Positions 16,668-24,619 of a stretch of 35,389 bases of DNA are shown one piece after another (position 1 is the stretch's first letter; each line of letters begins with the position of its first letter). The notes beneath the pieces were generated by a model, which worked only from the letters and a program-made list of their open reading frames with translations, searched no databases and was not told the origin of the DNA. Source of the DNA: an uncultured Corynebacterium sp. (lineage in GTDB: Bacteria > Actinomycetota > Actinomycetes > Mycobacteriales > Mycobacteriaceae); contig NZ_CAMIHZ010000020.1 in assembly GCF_946222305.1 (NCBI RefSeq), forward strand, positions 1-35,389. Direction: 5' to 3'. Position numbers and translations under genes: made by a program.

Positions 16668-18248
16668 GTGACTCAGACTGAAAATCCCAGCACTCCGCAG
16701 CCGGTACTGGTTGTCGACTTCGGCGCGCAGTATGCGCAGCTTATCGCCCGTCGCGTGCGTGAAGTCAACCTGTACTCCGAGGTTGTTCCGCACACGATGA
16801 GCGCCGAGGAAGTTAAGGCCAAAAATCCAGCGGCTTTGATCCTTTCCGGTGGCCCATCGTCCGTATACACCGATGGCGCACCAGCCCTGCAAGAGGGTTT
16901 GCTTGACTTGGGCGTGCCAGTCTTCGGTATCTGCTACGGCTTTCAGGCAATGACCAACGCACTGGGCGGCAAGGTGGCCAAGACCGGTTTGCGTGAATAT
17001 GGCCGAACCGACATGACCATCACCGGTGGTGCTCTGCACGAGGGGATGGGTTCCACCCAGCCAGTGTGGATGAGCCACGGCGATTCGGTGTCCGAAGCAC
17101 CCGAGGGCTTTACCGTGACCGCTACCACCGAGGGCGCGCCCGTTGCTGCTTTCGAGTGTCCCGAAAAGCGCATGGCCGGCGTGCAGTACCACCCAGAGGT
17201 TCTGCACTCCCCGAAGGGGCAAGAAGTGCTGCGTCGCTTCCTGTTGGACACCGCGGGACTGCAACCCACGTGGACGGCGGGCAACATTGCTGAGCAGCTC
17301 ATCGAGCAGGTGCGCGAGCAGGTTGGTCCCGAAGGACGGGCTATTTGTGCCTTGTCCGGTGGCGTGGATTCCGCTGTGGCTGCTGCGCTGGTGCAGCGCG
17401 CTATCGGGGATCGCCTGACATGTGTTTTCGTTGATCATGGTCTGCTGCGCCAGGGCGAGCGCGAGCAGGTGGAGAAGGATTTCGTGGCGGCCACCGGCGC
17501 CAAGCTGGTAACAGCCCACGAAAAGGACGCTTTCCTGCAGAAGCTCGAGGGCGTGACCGAACCAGAGGCCAAGCGCAAGGCCATCGGTGCAGAGTTCATC
17601 CGCTCCTTCGAACGCGCAGTCGCCGAGGTGCTGGAATCTGCTCCTGAGGGATCCACCGTGGATTACCTCGTTCAGGGCACGCTGTACCCAGATGTCGTTG
17701 AATCCGGTGGCGGAAGCGGCACGGCCAACATCAAGAGCCACCACAACGTCGGTGGTCTGCCTGACGATGTTGAGTTCGAACTGGTGGAGCCACTGCGCCT
17801 GCTGTTCAAGGACGAGGTCCGTGCTGTCGGTCGCGAACTGGGTCTGCCCGAAGAAATCGTGGCGCGTCAGCCGTTCCCAGGCCCAGGCTTGGGCATCCGC
17901 ATCATTGGCGAGGTCACCGAGGATCGCCTGGAGACCCTGCGCGCGGCCGATGCCATCGCGCGCGCCGAACTGACCGCTGCTGGCTTGGACAACGTGATCT
18001 GGCAGTGCCCAGTGGTGCTGCTGGCTGATGTCCGCTCCGTCGGCGTGCAGGGCGATGGTCGCACCTACGGCCACCCAATTGTGCTGCGCCCAGTATCCAG
18101 CGAGGATGCGATGACCGCGGACTGGACTCGCATCCCTTACGAGGTTCTAGAGCGCATCTCCACCCGCATCACCAACGAGGTCGAAGATGTCAACCGAGTG
18201 GTCCTGGACGTCACGTCCAAGCCACCGGGAACCATTGAGTGGGAGTAA
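16668..18248 (+). CDS. guaA: GMP synthase (glutamine-hydrolysing)
   Basis: 526 aa. It aminates XMP to GMP using glutamine and ATP. The class I glutaminase domain has the nucleophile Cys89 in FGICYG and the His/Glu pair in VQYHPEV. The ATP-pyrophosphatase domain starts at ALSGGVDSAVAA. The C-terminal dimerisation domain includes RQPFPGPGLGIRIIGEV and ends KPPGTIEWE. The chosen start (GTG, VTQTENPSTPQ) follows from the overlapping -10 box. It completes the IMP-to-GMP route with guaB. An intrinsic terminator follows. Confidence 0.97.
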   Translation: MTQTENPSTPQPVLVVDFGAQYAQLIARRVREVNLYSEVVPHTMSAEEVKAKNPAALILSGGPSSVYTDGAPALQEGLLDLGVPVFGICYGFQAMTNALGGKVAKTGLREYGRTDMTITGGALHEGMGSTQPVWMSHGDSVSEAPEGFTVTATTEGAPVAAFECPEKRMAGVQYHPEVLHSPKGQEVLRRFLLDTAGLQPTWTAGNIAEQLIEQVREQVGPEGRAICALSGGVDSAVAAALVQRAIGDRLTCVFVDHGLLRQGEREQVEKDFVAATGAKLVTAHEKDAFLQKLEGVTEPEAKRKAIGAEFIRSFERAVAEVLESAPEGSTVDYLVQGTLYPDVVESGGGSGTANIKSHHNVGGLPDDVEFELVEPLRLLFKDEVRAVGRELGLPEEIVARQPFPGPGLGIRIIGEVTEDRLETLRAADAIARAELTAAGLDNVIWQCPVVLLADVRSVGVQGDGRTYGHPIVLRPVSSEDAMTADWTRIPYEVLERISTRITNEVEDVNRVVLDVTSKPPGTIEWE

Positions 18249-18284
18249 AACGCGCGTTGTTTCTCCCACTTCGAGCGCCTGTCT

Positions 18285-18316
18285 ACCCGCCCGTTCGGAG
18301 TAGGCGGGTGCTTTTT
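18285..18316 (+). terminator. Intrinsic terminator of guaA
   Basis: ACCCGCC (18285-18291) and GGCGGGT (18303-18309) form a 7-bp GC-rich stem with an 11-nt loop, followed by GCTTTTT. Confidence 0.85.
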
Positions 18317-18445
18317 GTGTGCTTAACAAAACCTTTTTGGTGGATAAGCAGCACGGGCGCTGTAATCTCACTTTCAATAGCGGCGCGGACAACCTCGAAG
18401 TGATCTGTCGCCTTCGATCCAGATTATGAAAGAGGGCGGCGGTCC

Positions 18446-19201
18446 ATGGCCCGTAAGATTGCCCGCACACTCACTGCTCTGTCCGCTTCCGTCGCCATCG
18501 CAATGGGTGGTGCCGGTGTTGCTTCCGCAGCTGATGCTCTCGGTTCCCTTAGTGGCCTGTTCGGCGGTGGCAGCAGTGGCCTGTTCGGCGGTGGCAGTGC
18601 CCTCGGCTCATCCAAGCCTGACCTCGAGGTGCCTCAGGGTAAGCGCGACCATCTCGGTGTTGTGGGCGGTCCTGCGTGGAACGTGGATGTCTACAAGCAG
18701 ACCTTTGGTGTAAGCAAGGTTGCCCCAGGCGCGCAGGTCAAGGTGCGCGTAGAGATCCAGGGCAAGAGCAACAATGACACTCGCGTGGATGAGGTCGTCA
18801 ATGTGATGCCCAACGGCTTCAAGCTCACCAAGGTCGAGCGCATCAAGGCTGGCTTGCTGGGCGATGCCCCTGCCGTTTTGAAACAGAACGAGTACGCCGT
18901 GAAGCAAAACGGTGGCAACACCGAGGTTCGCGTGAGCTGGAAGGACGGCCTGATCTTCCCGCAGGCCCCCACGGTTTCCCCTTCTAAGCCGGTGATCGTC
19001 GACTTCACCTACACCGCACCATCCGTCGAGGGGGCTTACAAGCACGGCGCCGGCGCTCGCGTGGGCTCTGCTATCGACCCATACAAGGTCTTCAATAACG
19101 CGACCCCAATTGTCGTTGCCAAGACCGCTGCACCCGCCGGCTCTAGCTCCGGATCTTCCTCTCTGAGTTCCCCCTCTGCCCTCGGCAGCCTGGGTAAGTA
19201 A
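18446..19201 (+). CDS. secreted protein of unknown function
   Basis: 251 aa with a clear Sec signal peptide: basic MARKIAR, a hydrophobic core, and a cleavage site near ASA-AD at residues 26-30. The mature N-terminus holds a short repeat LFGGGSSGLFGGGS. The middle (about 60-225) is predicted to be beta-rich with alternating polar and hydrophobic stretches, possibly one or two Ig-like modules. The C-terminus is Ser/Gly-rich (SSSGSSSLSSPSALGS) and ends GSLGK. There is no lipobox, LPxTG or membrane anchor. AAAGAGGG lies upstream of the ATG. It stands alone after the guaA terminator and is convergent with the next gene. I do not recognise the family. Confidence 0.8.
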   Translation: MARKIARTLTALSASVAIAMGGAGVASAADALGSLSGLFGGGSSGLFGGGSALGSSKPDLEVPQGKRDHLGVVGGPAWNVDVYKQTFGVSKVAPGAQVKVRVEIQGKSNNDTRVDEVVNVMPNGFKLTKVERIKAGLLGDAPAVLKQNEYAVKQNGGNTEVRVSWKDGLIFPQAPTVSPSKPVIVDFTYTAPSVEGAYKHGAGARVGSAIDPYKVFNNATPIVVAKTAAPAGSSSGSSSLSSPSALGSLGK

Positions 19202-19302
19202 GGACCAGAAGTGGACTGCGTGCCAAGAGGGTGCGCTGGGAAGGGGTGGAGGGCTTTGTTGCCCTTCGCCCTTCTTCTTTATTTTTCTCGACGCCGCCTC
19301 GC

Positions 19303-19716
19303 TCAATTCTGCAGCGGGCGAATGTGTTTGGTCCCGTCGATGTGCGGGTACACCATCCATGCGTAACCGCCGGCAATTACCGCAACCACCAGTGCGATCA
19401 CCCACGAGTTCAAGGCGAATGCTGGCAGAATCATCAACCCCAGCCACAAGGGGAATAGGGGCATGATCTGGTTGACGCTCGTACGGTAGCGCTCCCCGCG
19501 CTTTTCGACTTCGGCGCGCACATCGCGACGGTAGGGGTGGCTGAAGGTGAACATCATCGCGCCACCGACGGCGAGTATGAGGATGATGACCTTTATGCCA
19601 TTGCTCAGCGGCATGGCCATTGTGGCCACTGCCAGTCCTAGCAGCACTGATCCCGCCAAGCGCACCGAGAGCGGGGGTTGGATAACTGGCTGAGTACTTT
19701 CTGGGCGGGAAGTCAT
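19303..19716 (-). CDS. small membrane protein
   Basis: 137 aa. Four hydrophobic segments come in two pairs: LAGSVLLGLAVATMAMPL and VIILILAVGGAMMFTF, then a basic cytoplasmic-looking stretch (HPYRRDVRAEVEKRGERYR), then LFPLWLGLMILPAFAL and VIALVVAVIAGGYAWMV. I recognise no named family. The start is the ATG at 19716, with TACAGT (complement of 19724-19729) 7 nt upstream, so it is probably leaderless; the upstream in-frame GTG at 19725 overlaps this box. It diverges from imuA' and is convergent with the secreted-protein gene. Confidence 0.75.
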   Translation of the reverse strand: MTSRPESTQPVIQPPLSVRLAGSVLLGLAVATMAMPLSNGIKVIILILAVGGAMMFTFSHPYRRDVRAEVEKRGERYRTSVNQIMPLFPLWLGLMILPAFALNSWVIALVVAVIAGGYAWMVYPHIDGTKHIRPLQN

Positions 19717-20017
19717 GCCTTTCACTGTAGATCTGTGCTGTGCGCTGCACCAATAACGACGAACTGAACCGCAGGCTGCGCAAGGGTTTGCATGGATGAG
19801 CTAGGGAGATTACTCTAATTTCCAAATAAGAACGAGTGTTCGATTGTGTGCGCTCGCGCGGTGATCTTCGGATGGCGATGTCCGGGATGACTTTTAGAGT
19901 ATCGGTTACCGAGTGTTCATGGCATACAGGCACGTCATGGGACTTTAATTATCAAGTTATGGCGCTTTTGCGCTGGTAGTACAGCAGAAAAGGTTCACGA
20001 AAGGGGTGATACTTGCC
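19717..20017. promoter_or_regulatory. 300-bp control region between the small membrane protein gene and imuA'
   Basis: No gene is seen. It holds the minus-strand promoter of the small membrane protein at 19724-19729, a LexA-like box at 19828-19843, a second copy of the box's core 9-mer CGAGTGTTC at 19910-19918 (first copy 19833-19841), and a GCGC-TTTT-GCGC hairpin near 19962-19973. The long distance to imuA' implies a leader or a second promoter that I cannot place. Confidence 0.45.
19828..19843 (+). promoter_or_regulatory. LexA (SOS) box upstream of imuA'-imuB
   Basis: AAGAACGAGTGTTCGA keeps the core GAAC-N4-GTTC and the right arm GTTCGA of the actinobacterial SOS box (TCGAAC-N4-GTTCGA); only the first two bases differ. 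It lies 174 nt upstream of the imuA' ATG. Confidence 0.65.
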
Positions 20018-20779
20018 ATGCAAGATGCCACTGCTTTAGATAACGCTATCGAAGGTCTACGTGCGAAAATTAAGCTGATAGAAGGTGGTAGCGCAGCTCC
20101 TCAAACTGCAGCGCAAGCAGGTGTCACTGAACCATCGACGGTGGATGCCCCGCCGTGGCTGCGGGATGTTCTTATCGGGCAGGGATTTGCCAGGGGAATG
20201 GTCACCCAAGTCAGTAACTGTCCCGCTGCACTCATTCACTGTGTTGCTGCTGCCACGGCGCAGGGCAATTGTGTGGCGATTGTTAACTACCCTTCGCTGG
20301 CTTTGGCTGCGATCGATGCCGCTGGTGGGGATCTAGAGCGGGTGGTTTTTATACCCGACGCCACGCCCCACACAGCCGCCGTCCTCGGCACTTTGGCCGA
20401 AGGTATGGACATGATCCTGTATCAACCTGCGGTCTCGGATGGCATGGATGTTGCGGGCCGCCTGACTCCGACCTACGTGCGCCCCGTGGAAGCGCGCCTG
20501 CGCAAGAGCGAATGTGCGCTGGTGGTGTGCGGTGCGCAGTGGCCGGGTGCCAGGTTGCACATCGATTGGCAGATCACCGGTGTACAGGGATTGGGCCGGG
20601 GTTCGGGGCGAGTAAAAGCCGTGGAGTTAACTGCTAAAGCGTGGGGCAAATCTCAACCCCCACGCACCGTGCATGCAGTGATGGGCGAGAGCTGGGATGC
20701 GGTTGAGGTTGGGGAGCGCGGGGTGGCGTCAAACCAAGAAGATACCCAACGCATCGTGCCGGGACAGGTGGCGCAATGA
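20018..20779 (+). CDS. imuA': mutasome accessory protein ImuA'
   Basis: 253 aa. ImuA' is a RecA-like accessory factor that works with ImuB and the polymerase DnaE2 in damage-induced mutagenesis. The sequence shows the RecA-like core without a Walker A P-loop: the expected position reads VSNCPAALIHCVAAA. It then has IVNYPSLALAAIDAAGGDLERVVFIPD. It starts at the ATG at 20018 with AAGGGG upstream; a GTG at 20006 in the same frame is the alternative. It lies downstream of guaA as in M. tuberculosis (Rv3396c/Rv3395c) and overlaps imuB by 4 nt, so translation is coupled. A LexA box upstream suggests SOS induction. Confidence 0.85.
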   Translation: MQDATALDNAIEGLRAKIKLIEGGSAAPQTAAQAGVTEPSTVDAPPWLRDVLIGQGFARGMVTQVSNCPAALIHCVAAATAQGNCVAIVNYPSLALAAIDAAGGDLERVVFIPDATPHTAAVLGTLAEGMDMILYQPAVSDGMDVAGRLTPTYVRPVEARLRKSECALVVCGAQWPGARLHIDWQITGVQGLGRGSGRVKAVELTAKAWGKSQPPRTVHAVMGESWDAVEVGERGVASNQEDTQRIVPGQVAQ

Positions 20780-22596
20780 GAAAGACGAGTGGCGGTCAGC
20801 AGACTGCACAGCGGGTGACGGTGCTGTGGTTTCCGGATTGGCCGGTGTATGCGGCTAGTCGCACGGAAGGGTGGGATGTGTTGCATCCGGCTGCGGTGAT
20901 TGCGGAGCACCGGGTGGAGGCGTGTAATGCGGCGGCGCGTAAAGCGGGGGTGCGTGCGGGGATGAAGCAACGGCACGCTCTGGCGACGTGCCCGACGTTG
21001 AATGTGGCGGCGGATGACCCAGCTCAGCAGGCAGCGGTGCACGAGGAGTTGTTGGTGGAGTTGGAGTCCGTTGCGGCTCATATCGAGACCGTGCGGGCGG
21101 GATTGTTGGCTTTCCCCATGCATGCGCTGGCGAAGTTTTATGGCGATGAGGATCGGGCTGTTGAGCTACTGCTGAATGCCACGGCGCGAGCGAATGTGGA
21201 TTGCCTAGCTGGGACGGCAGATGATCTGGTGACGGCCACGTGGGCGGCGCGTGTGGGCAAGAGCGTGGAGCCGGGGAAAGCGGGGGAGTTCGTTGCGGAT
21301 TTGCCGATCGAGGCGTTGTGTATTGAGCCTGCTTTGCACGGGCCGCGCGAGATGATGGAGACCCTGCGGCAGCTGGGTGTGGCGAAGATGCGAGATTTCG
21401 CAGCTTTGCGCAGGTCGGATGTGGCGGCGCGGTTTGGACAGGACGCGGTGGAGTGGCACCGGATTGCCAGTGGGCAGCCCAGTCGGGAGGTGGCTCCGCG
21501 CCAGGTGGAAGTGCCCATGCAAGTACTGCATGAGGTGGACACACCCATCACGAGTACGGAGACCGCGGCATTCGTGGCTCGGCAAGCGGCGGGACGATTG
21601 CATGAGGAGCTATTCGCAGCGGGGGATGTGTGCCTGCGTTTGGCGGTACGGGCGCGGATTAATGCGCCGGTGGGATATTCCGGGCCGACGGAAATTGAGC
21701 GTGTGTGGCGCTGCCGGGAGCCCTTGACGGAAAAAGATACGGCGCAACGGGTGCGGTGGCAGCTGGACGGATGGATCACGCGGATGCGCGGGGCGGGGTC
21801 TGCGCGGGGAACCACCGGAGTCTGTGGGCGCACTGGATGGGGTGCGAGTGATGAAAGCACTGCTACGGCAGGTGGCGGGCTCGTTGATGATGAGAGGCTC
21901 GTTGATAGTCCCGGATTCGTCGATGACGATGGACTGGACGGAGATAACTGGGACAGTGACGGCACGGTCGGCATTGTTGCCATCGAATTGGCCCCGGTGG
22001 AGACGGTCCCTGCGGGAAGCATCATGCCCGGACTGTGGGGCGGCCCCGACGAAGGTGTGCGCGCAGCGCGAGCGGCAGCGGGACGCGCGCAGGCTTTGAT
22101 CGGGATTAACGCAGTGCTGCGGCCCATTCCCTGTGGAGGCCGAGCCGTCGCCGGGCGAGTGGTGACGGTGCCTTATGGGGAGGAAGATCCGGAAGAAATA
22201 GAAGCACTGAGCACGCGGCGGTGGCGCGGGGAATTATTGGCGCCACTGCCCTCGGTCATTGGGGCTCGTGAGGCGACGAACGCACCGGCAGGAGCATCGG
22301 GTTCACAGATGACTGCGCCTTCCGTGCGGCACCCTGCCGCGAAAGTATCCGTCCTTGATGCCGATGGCCAGCAGCTGTATGTCACGGGGCGGGGGTTGCT
22401 CAGCGGGGAACCTACGCACCTGCGGTGGGGCGCACGCACCTTGGCGATCACGGGTTGGGCTGGTCCGTGGCCCGTCGATGAACAGTGGTGGGCTGCGGGG
22501 AAACGCTATGCGCGAATGCAGGTGAGTACCGATGAACCAGGCGCATTCCTTTTGGTGTGTAAAGGAACCCGTTGGCGTATCGAGGCCACGTACTAG
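20776..22596 (+). CDS. imuB: Y-family-like mutasome hub protein ImuB
   Basis: 606 aa. ImuB is a Y-family polymerase relative without polymerase activity; it bridges the sliding clamp, ImuA' and DnaE2. The N-terminus VTVLWFPDWPVYAASR replaces the catalytic Asp motif of active Y-family enzymes, and the second acidic motif is missing too. A little-finger-like region follows to about 340. An acidic low-complexity insert (about 365-400) contains the repeating LVDDERLVDSPGFVDDDGLD. At 417-422 MPGLWG stands where M. tuberculosis ImuB has the clamp-binding QLPLWG (from memory). The C-terminal domain ends LLVCKGTRWRIEATY. The start overlaps the imuA' stop (ATGA). Confidence 0.92.
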   Translation: MRKTSGGQQTAQRVTVLWFPDWPVYAASRTEGWDVLHPAAVIAEHRVEACNAAARKAGVRAGMKQRHALATCPTLNVAADDPAQQAAVHEELLVELESVAAHIETVRAGLLAFPMHALAKFYGDEDRAVELLLNATARANVDCLAGTADDLVTATWAARVGKSVEPGKAGEFVADLPIEALCIEPALHGPREMMETLRQLGVAKMRDFAALRRSDVAARFGQDAVEWHRIASGQPSREVAPRQVEVPMQVLHEVDTPITSTETAAFVARQAAGRLHEELFAAGDVCLRLAVRARINAPVGYSGPTEIERVWRCREPLTEKDTAQRVRWQLDGWITRMRGAGSARGTTGVCGRTGWGASDESTATAGGGLVDDERLVDSPGFVDDDGLDGDNWDSDGTVGIVAIELAPVETVPAGSIMPGLWGGPDEGVRAARAAAGRAQALIGINAVLRPIPCGGRAVAGRVVTVPYGEEDPEEIEALSTRRWRGELLAPLPSVIGAREATNAPAGASGSQMTAPSVRHPAAKVSVLDADGQQLYVTGRGLLSGEPTHLRWGARTLAITGWAGPWPVDEQWWAAGKRYARMQVSTDEPGAFLLVCKGTRWRIEATY

Positions 22597-22599
22597 GAC

Positions 22600-22638
22600 C
22601 GGTGGGGCCTACCCTCGGTGGACCTAGCTTCGGTGGAC
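22600..22638 (+). repeat. Three short near-tandem CGGTGG repeats
   Basis: CGGTGG occurs at 22600, 22616 and 22631, with periods of 16 and 15 bp; the last two copies share TCGGTGGAC. They sit between imuB and the next gene and may be a minor local duplication. Confidence 0.4.
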
Positions 22639-22724
22639 TTGTGCAGGAAAGCGCTGCCCCAACCTGGCCCCAAGGAACATGAGGCTCGGTTCCAAAAACG
22701 GGCAGCCTAGGTACGCTAGTGGCT

Positions 22725-23801
22725 ATGTCCACTAAGAGGAACCCCGCGGCGGGTGCAGCACCCCAGTCTCAGACCTCACAGGCAGCGCCTGCCACGCAAC
22801 GTGATGATGCCAAGCTAGCAGCACAGATCGATAGAACACCTGTCGCCAAAGCGGACCTATGCGCTAAACCCACAGCGGAAAAGCTGCCCGGCACCGCCAA
22901 AGCTGCGAAGCTCGTGGTCGCCGTGGAATTCTTCCGCGGCTGGGGAAGAGACATCCTCGACGGCGAAGCCCTAGGCGATGAACTCGCGGGTGAACTGAAG
23001 AAATTCCTCAAGGCCAACAAGGCCGAACTGCACTTCATCCGCCGGTCGGGCAGGGAAGGCCAAGACCGCGCCAAGTTGGGAACCCGCCAATTATTCATCG
23101 CGTGGCCGGATGCAGAGCGCGCCGGGTTTGACCCGCAAGAACCGTATTCCCCCATCCTTGAAGAAATGCGGGTCACCAGTACGCGGGATCTGCTGGAACT
23201 GGACCTCAGCCGACCATGGGCAAACCCCCAAGCGACAACCGTGGATCGCAATGTCCTGTTGGTATGCACCCATGCTCGGCGAGACCGCTGCTGTGCGATC
23301 TTCGGCCGCCCCGTAGCCGCTGAACTCAGCAAGGACTACGACGAAGTATGGGAATCCTCGCACACGAAGGGGCACCGCTTCGCGCCATCCATGATTCTGC
23401 TGCCCAGCAACTACTCCTTCGGCCGCCTGACAAGTGACGAAGCCCGCCACATGCTGGATGGTGCTCGGGAAAACCACCTCACCTTCCACAACAATCGTGG
23501 CCGGGGAACCCTCACCCCGCCCGCCCAAGTCGCCGAGCTACAAGTAGCCCGCCACCTACTGGGCCAAGGCTTCGAACTAGGCCTCAACGACTTCGCTTCC
23601 CGCGAGACTTCATCGGAAACCGCGCGGGATAGCGAAGGCAATAAAACCAAGGCGGTCACCGTAGAGGTGAAGCACTTTTCTTCGGAGCGGACATTCCGGG
23701 TGCATCTGGTCCAGTCAGCACCGATTGAAGTATTGACCTCGTGCGGGGAGCCCCCGAAGCCACAGCGCGGGTGGAAAACCACCATTCTGGAGGAGTGCTA
23801 G
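22725..23801 (+). CDS. sucraseferredoxin-like (thioredoxin-fold ferredoxin) protein
   Basis: 358 aa of the sucrase/ferredoxin-like family, whose core is a thioredoxin-fold 2Fe-2S-type domain. The signature stretch is LVCTHARRDRCCAIFGRPVA, followed by VWESSHTKGHRFAPSMILLP. The first ~45 residues are Ala/Gln/Thr-rich and look disordered; RTPVAKADLCAKPTAEKLPGT follows. The partner and reaction are unknown, and electron transfer is the family-based guess. The start is the ATG at 22725, with TACGCT (22712-22717) 7 nt upstream, so probably leaderless; a GTG two codons earlier is possible. It ends before the terminator shared with metI. Confidence 0.85.
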   Translation: MSTKRNPAAGAAPQSQTSQAAPATQRDDAKLAAQIDRTPVAKADLCAKPTAEKLPGTAKAAKLVVAVEFFRGWGRDILDGEALGDELAGELKKFLKANKAELHFIRRSGREGQDRAKLGTRQLFIAWPDAERAGFDPQEPYSPILEEMRVTSTRDLLELDLSRPWANPQATTVDRNVLLVCTHARRDRCCAIFGRPVAAELSKDYDEVWESSHTKGHRFAPSMILLPSNYSFGRLTSDEARHMLDGARENHLTFHNNRGRGTLTPPAQVAELQVARHLLGQGFELGLNDFASRETSSETARDSEGNKTKAVTVEVKHFSSERTFRVHLVQSAPIEVLTSCGEPPKPQRGWKTTILEEC

Positions 23802-23828
23802 AACGGCTGGCGCGGGGCGTCGGAATAA

Positions 23829-23871
23829 AGAAAAACCGCGACCGCGAGCACAAAAGGCTCGACGGCCGCGG
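23829..23871 (-). terminator. Intrinsic terminator of metQNI
   Basis: Read on the minus strand, a GC-rich stem (CCGCGGCCGTCGAGC pairing with its near-complement across a CTTTTGT-type loop) is followed by TTTTTCTTTATT. It ends the met operon and may also stop the convergent ferredoxin-like gene. Confidence 0.85.
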
Positions 23872-23902
23872 CGCAGATAGCGGCGAAGAAGGGGCCCGCG
23901 AA

Positions 23903-24619
23903 CTAGCGGCGCATGATCTTCTTCGCCAACCAATTGCCGCCCAGCTGGGCGATCTGCACGATCACGATGATCACAGCCACGGTGATCCACGTGACCTGAT
24001 CGTTGAACGCGCGGTAACCGTAGACGATGGCGAAGTCACCCAGGCCACCCGCGCCGATGTAGCCAGCCATCGCGGACATATCCACGATCGCGATGAACAT
24101 GAAGGTGAAGCCCAGGATCAGCGGCCCCAGGGCCTCCGGAATGATCACCGAGAAAATGATCCGCATGGGGGAAGCACCCATGGCTTTCGCGGCCTCGACC
24201 ACGCCGGGATCGATGGACACCAGGTTTTGCTCCACGATGCGGGCCGCACCGAACGTCGCAGCCAGGACCATACCGACGATGGCCGCTTCCGTGCCGATGC
24301 GGGTACCCGCTATGACCTCGGTTAACGGGCCAATCGCGGTCAGCAGGATGATGAATGGAATCGGGCGGACAAAGTTCACCAGAACGTTGAGAAACCAGTA
24401 AACCGGCTTGTTCGCCAGTACGCCGCCTTCGCGGGTGGTGTACAGCAGCATGCCCAGGATCAGGCCCAACACTGCGGAGATCAGCAGCGTGACGGAGACC
24501 ATGTACAGCGTGGCGGTCAGCGCCTTGGTGAAGGTGGGGCCGAGGCGATCCCAATCCATCTGGCCCTTCGCGAGGAAGGAGACGGTCTCGTTGGCTAGTG
24601 CGTGGTGGGTGAGGTTCAT
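23903..24619 (-). CDS. metI: methionine ABC transporter permease MetI
   Basis: 238 aa inner-membrane permease of the methionine importer. Membrane segments are clear (ATLYMVSVTLLISAVLGLILGMLL, FIILLTAIGPL, GFTFMFIAIVDMSAMAG, WITVAVIIVIVQIAQLGGNW). The ABC-coupling EAA loop is VVEAAKAMGASPMRIIFSVIIPEALGPL. It ends GGNWLAKKIMRR. The ATG overlaps the metN stop by 4 nt, so translation is coupled. It is the last gene of metQ-metN-metI, with a terminator about 30 nt after the stop. Confidence 0.95.
   Translation of the reverse strand: MNLTHHALANETVSFLAKGQMDWDRLGPTFTKALTATLYMVSVTLLISAVLGLILGMLLYTTREGGVLANKPVYWFLNVLVNFVRPIPFIILLTAIGPLTEVIAGTRIGTEAAIVGMVLAATFGAARIVEQNLVSIDPGVVEAAKAMGASPMRIIFSVIIPEALGPLILGFTFMFIAIVDMSAMAGYIGAGGLGDFAIVYGYRAFNDQVTWITVAVIIVIVQIAQLGGNWLAKKIMRR

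Noticed and set aside
16662..18074. 470-aa open frame on the minus strand
   Set aside because: It is antisense to guaA, whose motifs are unambiguous.
18608..19933. 441-aa minus-strand frame across the secreted-protein and small membrane protein genes
   Set aside because: It overlaps two better-supported genes, one antisense and one in a different frame, and shows no domain.
21138..22127. 329-aa minus-strand frame opposite imuB
   Set aside because: Ser/Arg/Thr-rich composition typical of antisense frames in high-GC genes; imuB is clearly the coding strand.
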